A stretch of DNA of 64,000 nt from Burkholderia sp. Bp9143 (lineage in GTDB: Bacteria; Pseudomonadota; Gammaproteobacteria; Burkholderiales; Burkholderiaceae), in assembly GCF_003853645.1 (NCBI RefSeq), contig NZ_QTPO01000031.1, positions 41,219-105,218 on the forward strand, given 5' to 3'. The translations under genes and the position numbers were made by a program. The notes under the pieces are model-generated. The model did not search any database and had not been told where the DNA came from. It was given only the letters and a program-made list of their open reading frames with translations. Each line of letters starts with the position of its first letter. The first letter of the stretch is position 1. Below, piece after piece: positions 9,233 through 17,592 of the stretch.

Positions 9233-10246
9233 ATGAAAATTGCCATCCTCGACGACTACCAGGACGCCGTCCGCAAGCTGAACTGCTTCGAGATGCTTGC
9301 CGAGCACGACGTGAAGGTCTTCAACAACACGGTACGCGGCCTGGGGCAACTCGCGAGTCGTCTCGCGGAAGTCGAGGCGCTCGTGCTGATTCGCGAGCGC
9401 ACGCCGATTTCGTCGCAACTGCTCGCCAAGCTGCCGAACCTGCGCATGATCAGCCAGACCGGCCGCATCTCGACCCACATCGACCTCGAAGCGTGTACCG
9501 ACCGCGGCATCGCGGTGCTCGAAGGCACGGGTTCGCCGGTCGCGCCGGCCGAACTGACCTGGGCGCTCGTGATGGCCGCCCAGCGCCGCATTCCGCAATA
9601 CGTCGCGAACCTGAAGCAGGGTGCCTGGCAACAGTCGGGCCTGAAGACGTCGGCGCTGCCGCCGAACTTCGGCCTCGGCCAGGTGCTGCGCGGCCAGACG
9701 CTCGGCATCTGGGGCTACGGCAAGATCGGCCGGCTGGTCGCCGGCTACGGCAAGGCGTTCGGGATGAACGTGCTGATCTGGGGACGCGAGCATTCGCTCG
9801 AGGCCGCGCGCGCCGACGGCTATACGGCCGCCGAGAGCCGCGAGGCGCTGTTCGAGCAGAGCGACGTGCTGTCGCTGCACCTGCGCATGCACGACGACAC
9901 GCGCGGGATCGTCAAGCAGGAAGACCTGATGCGGATGAAGCCGACGTCGCTGCTCGTCAACACGAGCCGCGCGGAGCTGCTCGAGGAAAACGCGCTCGTC
10001 AACGCGCTGTCGCACAACCGTCCGGGGATGGTCGCGATCGACGTGTTCGAGAGCGAGCCGATCCTGCAGGGCTACAGCCTGCTGCGGATGGAAAACGTGA
10101 TCTGCACGCCGCACATCGGCTACGTCGAGCGCGAGAGCTACGAGCTCTATTTCAGCGCGGCGTTCCGGAACATCCTCGCGTTCGACCAGGGCGACCTGTC
10201 GAGCGTCGTCAACCCGGAAGCGCTGACGCCGCGCCGCGTGCGCTGA
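9233..10246 (+). CDS. D-isomer-specific 2-hydroxyacid dehydrogenase family protein
   Basis: NAD(P)-dependent oxidoreductase acting on 2-hydroxy acids or 2-oxo acids; 337 residues from the ATG at 9233 (MKIAILDDYQDAVRKL). The nucleotide-binding segment LGIWGYGKIGRLVAGYGKAF lies near residue 160-180 and the typical LLVNTSRAELLEENALV segment near 245. FESEPI and TPHIGYVERESYELY hold the catalytic Glu and His. The frame is open for another 88 codons upstream, but that part has no family similarity. Divergent transcription from a LysR regulator suggests induction by a substrate-related acid. The actual substrate cannot be assigned. Confidence 0.88.
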   Translation: MKIAILDDYQDAVRKLNCFEMLAEHDVKVFNNTVRGLGQLASRLAEVEALVLIRERTPISSQLLAKLPNLRMISQTGRISTHIDLEACTDRGIAVLEGTGSPVAPAELTWALVMAAQRRIPQYVANLKQGAWQQSGLKTSALPPNFGLGQVLRGQTLGIWGYGKIGRLVAGYGKAFGMNVLIWGREHSLEAARADGYTAAESREALFEQSDVLSLHLRMHDDTRGIVKQEDLMRMKPTSLLVNTSRAELLEENALVNALSHNRPGMVAIDVFESEPILQGYSLLRMENVICTPHIGYVERESYELYFSAAFRNILAFDQGDLSSVVNPEALTPRRVR

Positions 10247-10295
10247 CCGGCGCGGGCCGCGCTCGCCGCACGGCCCTGCTTCTCCGTTCCCGCCT

Positions 10296-11162
10296 TCAGG
10301 CGGCCACGCGGCCGCCCGTCATCGCGTCGACACGCGTGAGGAAATGCTCGCCGTCGCGCCGTCCGAGATCGTATGCATGCCGCATCTGCGACGGACGCGT
10401 GTAATCCCAACTCGAAATCGGCACCTTGCTCGACGGCTGTATATAAAGCCGCCGCTGGTCGCCGTGCGCGACCGTGAACATCTGCGGGCGCGGATACAGC
10501 CGCGTGACGAGCACCAGCACATCGCCCGGCGATGCGTCGAGCGCGCCGACCGGCACGTTGTCGACCATCCCGCCGTCGAGCACCGGCCGGCCGCCGCGGC
10601 GCAGCACCGGCGTGAACGGCGGCGTGCACGACGACTGCAGGATCAGGTCGGCGAGTTCGTCGACGCTCGTGCACGCCTGCGCGCGCACGAACTCGGGCCG
10701 GAAGCCGAGCGTGCGCCCGAGCGTCGGGTGCAGCGTCTTGCGCACGTACTTTTCGATGTTGTACGCGACAAGGCCCGCGGCGACCGCACTGCGTGCGCCA
10801 AGCCAGCGGGGCACGTGCGACACGCCGATGCGGATCTCCGGCGCGTCGGCGAGCCGCGGGAACGGCTCGCCGTAGATGTCGAGCAGCGCCTGACGATAGA
10901 TCCGGTAATGCGGAAACACGGGCTCTCGCCCGAACAGGTTGCCCCAGTACGCGTTCTTGCGGTTGTGGCGCAGCGCTTCCTCGTAATAGCGCATCACCCA
11001 CGCGGCGTCGCGCATATACAGCATGCAGGCCGTCGCCGCGCCGGCCGAGATGCCGGCGATCACGCGCGGGCGCAAGCCGAGCGCCGGCTGCGCGACGTCC
11101 CAGAAGCCGGCCTGCCACCAGCAGCGATTGCCGCCGCCCGCGAAGACGATCTGGTCGAACAT
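10296..11162 (-). CDS. Patatin-like phospholipase
   Basis: Predicted lipid acyl hydrolase of the patatin family, 288 residues. The N-terminus MFDQIVFAGGGNRCWWQAG holds the oxyanion loop GGGNR. The nucleophile Ser39 lies in GISAG, and the dyad Asp lies in LDGGMVDNVPV near residue 195. It has no signal peptide and no membrane segment, so it probably acts on cytoplasmic or inner-leaflet lipids. The gene begins eight bases after the stop of a thioesterase on the same strand, so the two form an operon in lipid or acyl-CoA metabolism. The frame is open further upstream, but the catalytic loop sits at the very start of the family fold. Confidence 0.87.
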   Translation of the reverse strand: MFDQIVFAGGGNRCWWQAGFWDVAQPALGLRPRVIAGISAGAATACMLYMRDAAWVMRYYEEALRHNRKNAYWGNLFGREPVFPHYRIYRQALLDIYGEPFPRLADAPEIRIGVSHVPRWLGARSAVAAGLVAYNIEKYVRKTLHPTLGRTLGFRPEFVRAQACTSVDELADLILQSSCTPPFTPVLRRGGRPVLDGGMVDNVPVGALDASPGDVLVLVTRLYPRPQMFTVAHGDQRRLYIQPSSKVPISSWDYTRPSQMRHAYDLGRRDGEHFLTRVDAMTGGRVAA

Positions 11163-11170
11163 CGCGCCGC

Positions 11171-11575
11171 TCAGCTGACGAGCGCGTAGGTCGACGTCGC
11201 GTGCACGGCCATCTTGCCGTCCTCGTCGAACAGCTCGACTTCGCCAAATACCAGGTTGCGGCCCATCCGCAGCACGCGCGCGGTGACGAGCACGTCGCCC
11301 TTGCGCACCGGACGCATGAAGTTCGTGTTCAGCGATACGGTCGTCATCGGCCGGAATTCGCCGAGCGCGGCCGAGATCGCTACCACCATCGCGGTGTCGG
11401 CGGCGGCCGTGAACACCTGGCCGCAGATGATGCCGCCCGAATGACGGAATTCGCCGGAAAACGGCAGGCGCATCGTGACGCTGTCGTCGCCGATCGATAC
11501 GGGGACCAGACCGAGCGAGCGGACCCACGGGGCCAGCAGGCGATCCAGCAATTCGCGGACTGCGTTTTCGTCCAT
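11171..11575 (-). CDS. PaaI-type hotdog-fold thioesterase
   Basis: Acyl-CoA thioesterase of the hotdog superfamily, 134 residues from the ATG at 11573-11575 (MDENAVRELLDRLLAPWV). The central helix segment HSGGIICGQVFTAAADTAM near residue 58 and the strand TTVSLNTNFMRPVRKGDVL are typical of the PaaI/YigI group. It is the first gene of a two-gene operon with the patatin-like lipase. Together they could release and hydrolyse fatty acyl groups, although no specific substrate is indicated. Confidence 0.85.
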   Translation of the reverse strand: MDENAVRELLDRLLAPWVRSLGLVPVSIGDDSVTMRLPFSGEFRHSGGIICGQVFTAAADTAMVVAISAALGEFRPMTTVSLNTNFMRPVRKGDVLVTARVLRMGRNLVFGEVELFDEDGKMAVHATSTYALVS

Positions 11576-11724
11576 CTTCGAATGTCCAGAAAACGTTACG
11601 CGACCGCCGCGCAACGCGTGTGGACGTCATCATACCGGGAGCGCGCCAACTGCGATGGCTCGTGACCGCGCGGACAGCCGCCGTTGCCGTGACGAAATAT
11701 TTTGAGGAAATTCGCAGAAAGGGC

Positions 11725-11753
11725 TTGCCAAATCCAAAATACACGTGCATAAT
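11725..11753 (+). promoter_or_regulatory. Sigma-70 promoter of tRNA-Lys
   Basis: TTGCCA at 11725-11730 and CATAAT at 11748-11753 are separated by 17 bases. Transcription would begin about eight bases before the mature tRNA, in an AT-rich patch that stands out from the surroundings. Confidence 0.65.
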
Positions 11754-11767
11754 TTATCTTCTGTTGG

Positions 11768-11843
11768 GGGGCGTTAGCTCAGTTGGTAGAGCAGCGGACT
11801 CTTAATCCGTAGGTCGAGTGTTCGAGTCACTCACGCCCCACCA
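11768..11843 (+). tRNA. tRNA-Lys (anticodon CUU)
   Basis: A full cloverleaf of 76 bases can be folded by eye. The acceptor stem GGGGCGT pairs with ACGCCCC, the D-arm is GCTCAGTTGGTAGAGC, and the anticodon loop CTCTTAA has anticodon CTT. The T-arm contains TTCGAGTC, and CCA is encoded. It decodes AAG, the preferred lysine codon in this genome. A promoter lies just upstream and a strong terminator just downstream, so it is a single-gene unit. Confidence 0.97.
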
Positions 11844-11852
11844 GGAATTCCA

Positions 11853-11886
11853 AAGGCCGGTCAGCGCAAGCTGACCGGCCTTTTTC
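11853..11886 (+). terminator. Rho-independent terminator after tRNA-Lys
   Basis: A perfect 13-base stem (11853-11865 with 11870-11882) with a GCAA loop is followed by a T-run. It starts ten bases after the tRNA. Confidence 0.93.
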
Positions 11887-12030
11887 CATTTCGGCGCCCG
11901 ACTGACTCCCCCCCGCATCACGGCAAGCATCACATACATGCCCCGCCCATATACTTTCCGTTAGAATCGTCCGACAAATATCACACGACCGGGACGGCGA
12001 TCTCCGTATCGCCGCCGGCACTGAGAGAGC

Positions 12031-13080
12031 ATGGGACGTCAGACATGGAATCATGTGAGCGAGACGCGACCATTCAGAGGGCATGGTCACGCCGACAGCG
12101 GCGCGCACGTCGAGTCGCGCCATCCCCCCGATCGCATCCGGCTCCGTCGCACGGCGCGCACTGCGGATCCGGCCGTGCAGCGTAAGGACGCGCTCGTCGC
12201 GCTCGCGCTCGGCGTTGCGCTGCTCGTGGTCGCTGCCACGCTCGCCATCACCGCAAGCCGTGCGGCCGGCGACCTGGTCCGCGCGCCGGGCACGGTCGTG
12301 CGCATCGTGCAGGACAGCGACGCGATGCGTGCATACCGCCCGATCGTTGCCTATCTCGCGAACGACGGCCACCGCCGTGAAGTCGCAGGCAGTACCGCAT
12401 CGGTGGTCCCGGCGTACGACATCGGCGAAAGCGTGGACGTCCTGGTCGATCCGGCCCATCCGAACCGTCCCGCGCTGATAGACGATTTCACGCAACGCTG
12501 GTTTCCCGTCGCGGTGCCGGCACTGCTCGCGGTCGCGTCGCTGGCGATCGGTAGCCTGCTGTACGTGAACGAGCGCCGCGGCCGGCAAGCCGACGCGCTT
12601 TCCGCACCGGCCGCCCGCAAGACGGCCCGGCGCCGCTGGAACATCGCGATCGTGCTGATTCCGATCGCGATCGGCACCGGCTTCCTGGCCGGCGCCGGCG
12701 CTGCCGGGCTGCGCCAGTGGCAGATCGCCCGCCATTACGCGCACTCGACCGGCCATGTCGTCGAGATCGCCGAAACCGCACGCTCGTCCCGCACCCTCAC
12801 GTCGCTCTATTCGGTGAGCGTCGCGTTCACGACCGACAGCGGCCGCCCGGTCACATTCGCCCAAGACTCGGCTTCATCGCATCCCGGGCTGTACGAAGGC
12901 GAGGTGGTCAACGTGCTGTACGACCCCGTCACGCCCGAGCGCGCGGTCATCGACCGGTTCTGGGATCGGTGGGGACTCACGGCGATCCTGTTCGCGATCG
13001 GCGCGCCGTTCCTCGTCGCCGGACTGTTCGTCGTCGGGGGGCTGTGGCCCGAGCATCGGCCGCACGAACTCGCTGAATGA
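12031..13080 (+). CDS. DUF3592-type membrane protein with duplicated domain
   Basis: Inner-membrane protein of 349 residues and unknown function. The first ~50 residues are basic and poorly conserved in character. Membrane segments then lie near residues 53-75, 160-180, 210-230 and 317-340. Between them are two copies of an extracytoplasmic beta-rich module, each with the pattern G-x-V-V-x-I ... V-D-V-L-V-D-P near residues 85-150 and G-H-V-V-E-I ... V-N-V-L-Y-D-P near 245-300. This is the DUF3592 signature, here duplicated. A GAGAGAG site precedes the ATG. The neighbours give no clue to its role. Confidence 0.75.
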   Translation: MGRQTWNHVSETRPFRGHGHADSGAHVESRHPPDRIRLRRTARTADPAVQRKDALVALALGVALLVVAATLAITASRAAGDLVRAPGTVVRIVQDSDAMRAYRPIVAYLANDGHRREVAGSTASVVPAYDIGESVDVLVDPAHPNRPALIDDFTQRWFPVAVPALLAVASLAIGSLLYVNERRGRQADALSAPAARKTARRRWNIAIVLIPIAIGTGFLAGAGAAGLRQWQIARHYAHSTGHVVEIAETARSSRTLTSLYSVSVAFTTDSGRPVTFAQDSASSHPGLYEGEVVNVLYDPVTPERAVIDRFWDRWGLTAILFAIGAPFLVAGLFVVGGLWPEHRPHELAE

Positions 13081-13119
13081 CGAACGCGGAGCCGACCCGT
13101 CAACGCCACGGCACCGGCC

Positions 13120-13734
13120 TCACCGCTCCCTGAACGCCTCCACCTTCGCGCGATTCCCGCACGTGCGCATGTCGCACCAGCGTCGCCCGACACCGCGGCC
13201 GCGATCGACGAAGAACCACGTACAGCGGCCGCACTGCCGCACACGCGCGAAGTCGTCGCCGCGCATCAGATGCTCGAACCCGAGCGCGGCTGCATCGATC
13301 CAGCGCGACGCGGTGCACGCATCGGGCCGCCACGCGAAGCGGCCATCGACCGCGTCGAATCTGCTGCGCCCGATCGCATCGCGAATCGCCTCGGCGAGCC
13401 GGTCCGCCGCTCGCGCGCCGGCGCGGCCGCCATCGCCGGCCGACAGGTGCGCGAGCGCTGCATATGCATCCTCGCGAAAACCATGCAGCGCGGCGAGTTC
13501 GTCCGCGCCGTCCTGCCGGGGATGACGCAGGAAACGCGCGAGATCGGCATCCGCCAGCAACCCCGATTTCCCGGCCCACGCCCGCACGGTCGGCCAGTCG
13601 ACGAGTTTGTCCTCGTCGCGCGTCTTGCCCGTGTCCGCCACCGTGTTCAGGAAGTCGAGCGCCGGATGGCCGCCGACGAAATCGGCCGCACTCCATGCGT
13701 GCGCCTGGCGCGCAGGTTCGTGTAGAGTAACCAT
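13120..13734 (-). CDS. CGNR zinc-finger / ABATE-domain regulator
   Basis: 204-residue putative stress-related transcriptional regulator. The N-terminal ABATE-type domain begins near FVGGHPALDFLNTVAD. The C-terminal CGNR zinc finger runs RQCGRCTWFFVDRGRG then RWCDMRTCGNRAKVEAF, with four cysteines spaced CxxC...CxxxxC and the invariant CGNR. It is divergent from an alpha/beta hydrolase across 81 bases that contain a perfect inverted repeat, so it probably controls that gene and itself. The ligand is unknown. Confidence 0.87.
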   Translation of the reverse strand: MVTLHEPARQAHAWSAADFVGGHPALDFLNTVADTGKTRDEDKLVDWPTVRAWAGKSGLLADADLARFLRHPRQDGADELAALHGFREDAYAALAHLSAGDGGRAGARAADRLAEAIRDAIGRSRFDAVDGRFAWRPDACTASRWIDAAALGFEHLMRGDDFARVRQCGRCTWFFVDRGRGVGRRWCDMRTCGNRAKVEAFRER

Positions 13735-13774
13735 TTATTTCCACCTATCGGTTTCATATCCGGATGAACAGGCG

Positions 13775-13801
13775 TAACCTGTTAACAACCAAAACAGGTT
13801 A
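13775..13801. promoter_or_regulatory. Perfect 9-base inverted repeat, candidate operator of the CGNR regulator
   Basis: Arms TAACCTGTT (13775-13783) and AACAGGTTA (13793-13801) are separated by nine bases, so the half-site centres are about two helical turns apart. The repeat ends 14 bases before the hydrolase start and lies 40 bases upstream of the CGNR gene. That position suits a repressor acting on the hydrolase promoter. Confidence 0.6.
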
Positions 13802-13815
13802 GCACGGAGGCACCG

Positions 13816-14619
13816 ATGCTCGATCTCGCCAAGCGCTTCATTTTTGAAGGTCACCGGATCGCGTGGGGCACGCTCGGCGAAGGGCCGCCGCTCGTGCTCG
13901 TACACGGCACGCCGTTTTCATCGCAGGTGTGGCGCCGCATCGCGCCGTGGCTCGCACGGCGCCATCGCGTGTTCTTCTACGACCTGCTCGGCTACGGCCA
14001 GTCGGACATGCCCGACGCCGACGTATCGCTCGGCCGGCAGAACGTGCTGTTCGGCGCGCTGCTCGACGAATGGAATATTGCACGCCCGCGCGTGCTGGCG
14101 CACGACTACGGCGGCGCGACGGTGCTGCGCGCGCATTTCCTCGACGGCATCGCGTATTCGGACCTGACGCTCGTCAACCCGGTCGCGATCGCGCCGCAAG
14201 GCTCGCCGTTCGTGCGGCATGTCGCGCAGCACGAAGCCGCGTTCACCGGGCTGCCGGCGTATGCGCACCACGCACTCGTGTCTGCCTATATCGGCAATGC
14301 GGTCGCACGGCCGCTGAGCGACGACGTGCTGTCGATCTATCGCTCGCCATGGCTCACGCCGGCCGGCCAGCCGGCGTTCTATCGACAGATCGCGCAGATG
14401 CGCCAGCGTTACATCGAGGAAGCGGAGACCCGCTATGCGCCGCCGGACTTTCCGGTGCGCATCGTGTGGGGCGAGGACGACGCGTGGATTCCGCTCGAAC
14501 AGGGGCAGGCGCTTGCCGATCGCATCGCGAACGGCAAGCTGATCAGGGTGCCGCGCGCGGGTCACCTGGTCCAGGAGGATGCGCCGGAGGCGATTGTCGC
14601 CACCGTGCTCGACCGGTAG
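13816..14619 (+). CDS. Alpha/beta-fold hydrolase with an Asp nucleophile
   Basis: 267-residue alpha/beta hydrolase. The oxyanion motif VLVHGTPFSSQVWRRI is near residue 30. The nucleophile elbow reads AHDYGG with Asp97 in place of the usual Ser. The acid is in VWGEDDAWIP near residue 220 and the base His in AGHLVQED near residue 250. An Asp nucleophile is known from haloalkane and haloacetate dehalogenases and epoxide hydrolases, so a C-halogen or epoxide substrate is more likely than an ester. It has no signal peptide. It is divergent from a CGNR regulator with an inverted repeat in its promoter region, so expression is probably inducible. An AGCACGGAGG site precedes the ATG. Confidence 0.85.
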   Translation: MLDLAKRFIFEGHRIAWGTLGEGPPLVLVHGTPFSSQVWRRIAPWLARRHRVFFYDLLGYGQSDMPDADVSLGRQNVLFGALLDEWNIARPRVLAHDYGGATVLRAHFLDGIAYSDLTLVNPVAIAPQGSPFVRHVAQHEAAFTGLPAYAHHALVSAYIGNAVARPLSDDVLSIYRSPWLTPAGQPAFYRQIAQMRQRYIEEAETRYAPPDFPVRIVWGEDDAWIPLEQGQALADRIANGKLIRVPRAGHLVQEDAPEAIVATVLDR

Positions 14620-14652
14620 GCGCACCCGCGCAGGTATATCGTGCAGTGCCGC

Positions 14653-16107
14653 TTACCAGGGCAGCGAATAGGTCTTCGTATTCGTGAAGCTTTTCATCGC
14701 TTCCTGCACGCCTTCCTTGTAGCCGAGGCCCGAATCCTTCACGCCGCCGAACGGCGTCAGTTCGAGTCGGTAGCCCGGAACCTCGCGCACGTTCACGCTG
14801 CCGACTTCCAGCTCCGTGATGAAACGCGTGATGTTGTCGAAGCGGTTCGTGCAGACCGACGACGACAACGCATAGTCGGTGCTGTTCGACATCCGGATCG
14901 CCTCGTCGATGTCGCGAAAGCGCATGATCGGCGACACCGGGCCGAACGTCTCGTACTTCACGAGCGGCATGTCGGGTGTCACGCGATCGATGACCGTCGG
15001 CGAATACAGCGCACCGTCGCGCACGTTGCCGATCAGGAGCCGCGCACCGCGCGCAATTGCATCGTTCACCTGCTGCTCGCAGAACTTCGCGGCCGCTTCG
15101 TCGATCACCGTGCCCATGTCGACCGACGGATCGGCCGGGTTCCCGTAGCCCCACGCGCGGGTTTTCTCGACGACCAGCTCGGTGAAGCGGTCGGCCACCG
15201 CCTCGTGCACGAGCATCCGCTTGATCGCGGTGCAGCGCTGCCCCGAGTTCTTGTACGAGCCCGATACGGCGAGCGTGCTCGCCTCGTCGAGATCGGCGTC
15301 TTCCATCACGATGATCGGATCGTTGCCGCCGAGCTCGAGCACCGCGCGCCGGTAGCCCATCCGCGACGCGATCGACTTGCCGATCGACACGCCGCCGGTG
15401 AACGTGATCAGGTCGATCGCAGGATTCGTGATCAGCTCGTCCGCGATGTCCTTCGGGTCGCCGGTAATCACCTGCAGCATCTGCGGCGGCAGGCCGGCTT
15501 CATACAGGATGTCCGCGAACAGGTAGCACGACAGCGGCACCTTCTCCGACGGCTTCACGACGATCCGGTTGTTGGTCGCGACCGACGGCACGACCTTGTG
15601 CGCGACCTGGTTCATCGGATGGTTGAACGGCGTGATCGCGGAAATCACGCCGAGCAACGGCTCGCGCTGCGTGTATACGCGACGCTTCTTGCCGTGCGGC
15701 GTCAGATCGCACGAGAAGATCTGCCCGTCGTCCTTCAGCACTTCGCCCGCACCGAACGTGAGCACGTCGGCCACTCGCCCGGCTTCATACGTCGAATCCT
15801 TGATGCACAACCCGGCTTCGGCCGTGATCAGCGCCACGATCTCGGCGGTGCGCGCACGCACGATGTCGGCCGCGCGGCGCAGGATCGCCGCGCGCTCGTG
15901 GCGCGTGAGCGACGGCCGATAGGCACGCGCGACCGCGAATGCGCGCCGCACGTCGTCGAGCGTCGCCTTCGGCACGGTGCCGACGAGTGTTCCGTCATAC
16001 GGGTTCCGCACCTCGATCACCGCGTCGCGATGAATCCTTTCACCATCGATTCGCAGTGCTTCACGATGAAGCGCGCGGACCTCCGTCGATGCTGCAATGG
16101 CGTTCAT
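14653..16107 (-). CDS. phnY: Phosphonoacetaldehyde dehydrogenase
   Basis: NAD-dependent aldehyde dehydrogenase, 484 residues, oxidising phosphonoacetaldehyde to phosphonoacetate. The ALDH fold is complete: VTAEAGLCIKDS near residue 90, NHPMNQVAHKVVPSVATNN near 155 with KPSEKVPLS, TFTGGVSIGKSIA near 230, the catalytic Glu in LELGGNDP near 254, and the catalytic Cys in NSGQRCTAIKR near 290. The specific function is assigned from context: it lies 28 bases after phnA on the same strand and opposite phnW. With PhnW supplying the aldehyde and PhnA cleaving the product, it forms the PhnW-PhnY-PhnA route. Its expression should follow the shared phn promoter at 17.45 kb. Confidence 0.92.
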   Translation of the reverse strand: MNAIAASTEVRALHREALRIDGERIHRDAVIEVRNPYDGTLVGTVPKATLDDVRRAFAVARAYRPSLTRHERAAILRRAADIVRARTAEIVALITAEAGLCIKDSTYEAGRVADVLTFGAGEVLKDDGQIFSCDLTPHGKKRRVYTQREPLLGVISAITPFNHPMNQVAHKVVPSVATNNRIVVKPSEKVPLSCYLFADILYEAGLPPQMLQVITGDPKDIADELITNPAIDLITFTGGVSIGKSIASRMGYRRAVLELGGNDPIIVMEDADLDEASTLAVSGSYKNSGQRCTAIKRMLVHEAVADRFTELVVEKTRAWGYGNPADPSVDMGTVIDEAAAKFCEQQVNDAIARGARLLIGNVRDGALYSPTVIDRVTPDMPLVKYETFGPVSPIMRFRDIDEAIRMSNSTDYALSSSVCTNRFDNITRFITELEVGSVNVREVPGYRLELTPFGGVKDSGLGYKEGVQEAMKSFTNTKTYSLPW

Positions 16108-16135
16108 GAGTGTCTCCCTGGCGGATCCGTCCGCG

Positions 16136-17374
16136 TCACTGCAGATGGTTGAGTGCGATGTCGATGATGTCGAAGTTGCGCAGCCGCGCGCGGCCCGTGA
16201 CGTCGGTCGCGACCGGCTTGCTGAAGATCAGCGGCACGATCTGCTCGGAGATCCCGCCGTGCGAGCGCAACGGCACGTCCAGGCCCGACAGGTCGTGCTT
16301 GATGCGGCGCGTGCCGAGCACGACGTCCTGCCTCGAGATCACGATCAGGTCGCCCATCCTGTCGGGCGGCAGTTCGAAGCGCGCGCAGCCTTCGGCGCCC
16401 GTCAGCACGACCTCGATGCCGTCCACCGCGGCAAGCCGCGCGCGCAGCGCATCGGCATCGGCGGAAGCCGGCACGTAGACGGTCGCGAACGAGCCGAGCG
16501 CGCCGTGGTGCACGACGTACGGATCGGTGATCGGCAGGATCACGCGCGCCGCGTCGTGACCGAGCCATTCGTCGAACAGCTCCTGCAGGTAGATCACGTT
16601 CGGCTCGCCGGTCTCGCCGTCGTGTTTCGCGTTCATCCCGTGATCGGCCGTGATCGCGACGATCGCGCCGAGTTCGTCGAGCCGCTTCAGGTAGGTGTCC
16701 ATCATCTGGTAGAACGCGTTCGCGCCATCGGTGCCCGGCGCGCACTTGTGCTGCACGTAGTCGGTCGTCGACAGGTACATCAGGTCGATCGGGCGCGTCT
16801 CGAGCAGGCGCACACCGGCCGCGAAAACGAATTCCGACAGGTCGGCGCTGTACACGCTCGGCACCGGCTTGGCGACCAGCTCGAGCACGTTGTCGATGCC
16901 GTTTTCCGAGAGGCTCGCCTCGTCGGCCTTCTCCGACGAGAAGCAGATGCCCTTGAGCCCCTTGCCGAGCAGGCGGCGCAGCTTGTCCTTCGCAGTGACG
17001 ACCGCGACGCGCGCGCCCTGTTCCGCGAAGGTCGCGAGCACGGTGGGCGCGACGAGGTACTTCGGATCGTTCATCAGCACCTCGGCGCCGGTGTCGCGAT
17101 CGTAGAAGTAGTTGCCGCTTATCCCGTGGATCGCCGGCGGCACGCCGGTAACAATCGACAGGTTGTTCGGGTTCGTGAAGCTCGGCACCACGCACTCGCC
17201 CTTGAGCGCCGTGCCCGGCTTCAGCAGCGTGCGCAGGAACGGCGCGACGCCGGCCTCGGCCGCCATCTCGAGATACTCATAGGCGCAGCCGTCGACGCAG
17301 ACGACCACCACGGGGCGGCTCATCCAGTTGTAGCGGCGGCCGTTCACTTCCACGGATACAGGCGTTTCAGTCAT
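16136..17374 (-). CDS. phnA: Phosphonoacetate hydrolase
   Basis: Metal-dependent C-P hydrolase of the alkaline phosphatase superfamily that converts phosphonoacetate to acetate and phosphate; 412 residues. Recognisable metal and catalytic segments are VVVVCVDGCAYEYL near residue 25, SFTNPNNLSIVTG near 65 with the catalytic Thr, TTDYVQHK near 210, and ITADHGMNAKH near 242. A C-terminal His-containing segment SHGGISEQIVPL lies near 370. It is cytoplasmic, with no signal peptide. It is the first gene of the leftward arm phnA-phnY and is transcribed from the divergent promoter region shared with the transporter operon. Confidence 0.94.
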   Translation of the reverse strand: MTETPVSVEVNGRRYNWMSRPVVVVCVDGCAYEYLEMAAEAGVAPFLRTLLKPGTALKGECVVPSFTNPNNLSIVTGVPPAIHGISGNYFYDRDTGAEVLMNDPKYLVAPTVLATFAEQGARVAVVTAKDKLRRLLGKGLKGICFSSEKADEASLSENGIDNVLELVAKPVPSVYSADLSEFVFAAGVRLLETRPIDLMYLSTTDYVQHKCAPGTDGANAFYQMMDTYLKRLDELGAIVAITADHGMNAKHDGETGEPNVIYLQELFDEWLGHDAARVILPITDPYVVHHGALGSFATVYVPASADADALRARLAAVDGIEVVLTGAEGCARFELPPDRMGDLIVISRQDVVLGTRRIKHDLSGLDVPLRSHGGISEQIVPLIFSKPVATDVTGRARLRNFDIIDIALNHLQ

Positions 17375-17449
17375 GACGTTCAGTCCTTTCGGTTCGAAGG
17401 GGGTTGAGCTGTCGGCGCCCGCGCCGCGCCGAGGAGGTGTTTTCCATGC

Positions 17450-17485
17450 TTGACATTAAAATTGATGATTTGTAGATTGTCAACA
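17450..17485. promoter_or_regulatory. Face-to-face divergent phn promoters with candidate PhnR operator
   Basis: Rightward promoter: TTGACA 17450-17455, 17-base spacer, TAGATT 17473-17478, driving phnS onward. Leftward promoter: TTGACA on the minus strand at 17483-17478, 17-base spacer, TTTAAT at 17460-17455, driving phnA-phnY. The two occupy the same stretch, so RNA polymerase can probably use only one at a time. The motif ATTGTCAACA (17476-17485) overlaps the rightward -10 and the leftward -35. It recurs exactly in the phnR promoter and resembles the TTGT-N2-ACAA operators of FadR/FCD-type GntR proteins. Confidence 0.75.
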
Positions 17486-17592
17486 ACATGCAGAGAACAG
17501 AAAGCAAAAGACGGAAACACGAGGAAGCACGAAGAGGGCTGGTCTCCACTCATCCGCCGCGTGCCGCGGCGCCACAGTCAAGGGGTCTGAAG

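Noticed and set aside
17488..17592. 35-codon N-terminal extension of phnS from an ATG at 17488
   Set aside because: It would begin ten bases after the promoter -10 and place the signal peptide internally; the ATG at 17593 fits better.
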